Shown here one piece after another: positions 6,409 through 6,668 of a stretch of DNA of 6,668 nucleotides. The position numbers and the translations under genes are program-made. The stretch is from Kiritimatiellia bacterium (GTDB lineage: Bacteria > Verrucomicrobiota > Kiritimatiellia > B70-G9). The notes under the pieces were generated by a model. The model was not told the origin of the DNA. It searched no databases and saw only the letters and a list, made by a program, of their open reading frames with translations. Numbering within the stretch: position 1 is the stretch's first letter; every line of letters starts with the position of its first letter. The stretch is taken from NCBI GenBank assembly GCA_012961745.1, contig DTYT01000261.1, positions 1 to 6,668 of the forward strand, read 5' to 3'.

Positions 6409-6668
6409 CTAGATGGAATCACCCACTGACAGAATGAAATCTACCGAGATCGCCACCTCTTCGCCGGCATAGGTAGGCGGCAGCGGCTCCATGTGCTTGA
6501 GCCGGGTCAGGGCCCGCCGAACCGACTCGTCCATGAGGGCGACGCCCGACCGCCGCTCGATCCGGGAGCTGGTCACCGTTCCGTCGCGGCGGATCTTCAC
6601 CACGGCCCGCACCGTCGTACCAGGGGGTACTTCCGATGCCGGCGGCTCGACCCAGACTTCATAGAGGC
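6409..6668 (-). CDS. TonB/TolA-type C-terminal domain protein (partial, 5' end beyond window)
   Basis: Eighty-five C-terminal residues are visible; the coding start lies beyond base 6668. The frame reads through the apparent GTG start at 6612 with an upstream YEVWVEPPASEVPPG segment, so that GTG is not the true start. The domain pattern is VWVEPP, VKIRRDGTVTSSRIERRSG, MDESVRRALTRLK, LPPTY and VAISVDFILS, typical of TonB/TolA-family C-terminal domains, which contact outer-membrane receptors or Pal/Tol partners from the periplasm and use the proton-motive force through ExbB/ExbD or TolQ/TolR. The N-terminal membrane anchor and proline-rich spacer, and any exbB/exbD neighbours, would lie outside the window. 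It implies a Gram-negative envelope. Confidence 0.85.
   Translation of the reverse strand, partial: LYEVWVEPPASEVPPGTTVRAVVKIRRDGTVTSSRIERRSGVALMDESVRRALTRLKHMEPLPPTYAGEEVAISVDFILSVGDSI

Overview
The window is GC-rich, bacterial, and almost fully coding. One gene lies on the + strand: a PEP-CTERM secreted protein. Five genes lie on the - strand. The PEP-CTERM tail (Pro-Glu-Pro, short hydrophobic helix, Arg/Lys cluster), the TonB-type protein and the absence of any archaeal trait indicate a Gram-negative, exosortase-bearing bacterium. The style of the PEP-CTERM protein (signal peptide, jelly-roll-like body opening with an LNGDF motif, IPEP tail) suggests the Planctomycetes-Verrucomicrobia-Kiritimatiellota-Lentisphaerae group. 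That placement is an impression, not a proof.

Layout, left to right. Bases 1-356 hold nothing I can support. Bases 357-440 are the promoter/leader of the PEP-CTERM gene, with a possible palindromic operator and a textbook Shine-Dalgarno sequence. The PEP-CTERM gene (441-1064, +) converges on an FAD-linked oxidase of the GlcD/D-lactate dehydrogenase type (1254-2864, -). Between them are two hairpins, one a perfect 12-bp-stem inverted repeat without a T-tract. Next on the - strand come a GH130 mannoside phosphorylase/mannosidase-like gene (2970-3900), whose reading frame is broken by one extra base in a G8/C8 run, and a GT-B glycosyltransferase (3907-4977) that ends 6 bases before the GH130 start codon. 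About 410 bp without a convincing gene follow, including a possible promoter. A cation diffusion facilitator (5388-6320) and the C-terminal domain of a TonB/TolA-like protein (6409 to the window edge) complete the strand.

How the genes fit together. The glycosyltransferase and GH130 genes are a tightly coupled pair, so one probably builds and the other cleaves or phosphorolyses a glycoside, perhaps a mannoside. The FAD oxidase lies 105 bp downstream on the same strand and may be co-transcribed, but a hairpin-rich gap separates it. The CDF and TonB genes look like a separate envelope/metal-transport neighbourhood. The items most worth a second look are the GH130 frameshift, the glycosyltransferase-GH130 pair as an unassigned glycan module, and the perfect intergenic hairpin.
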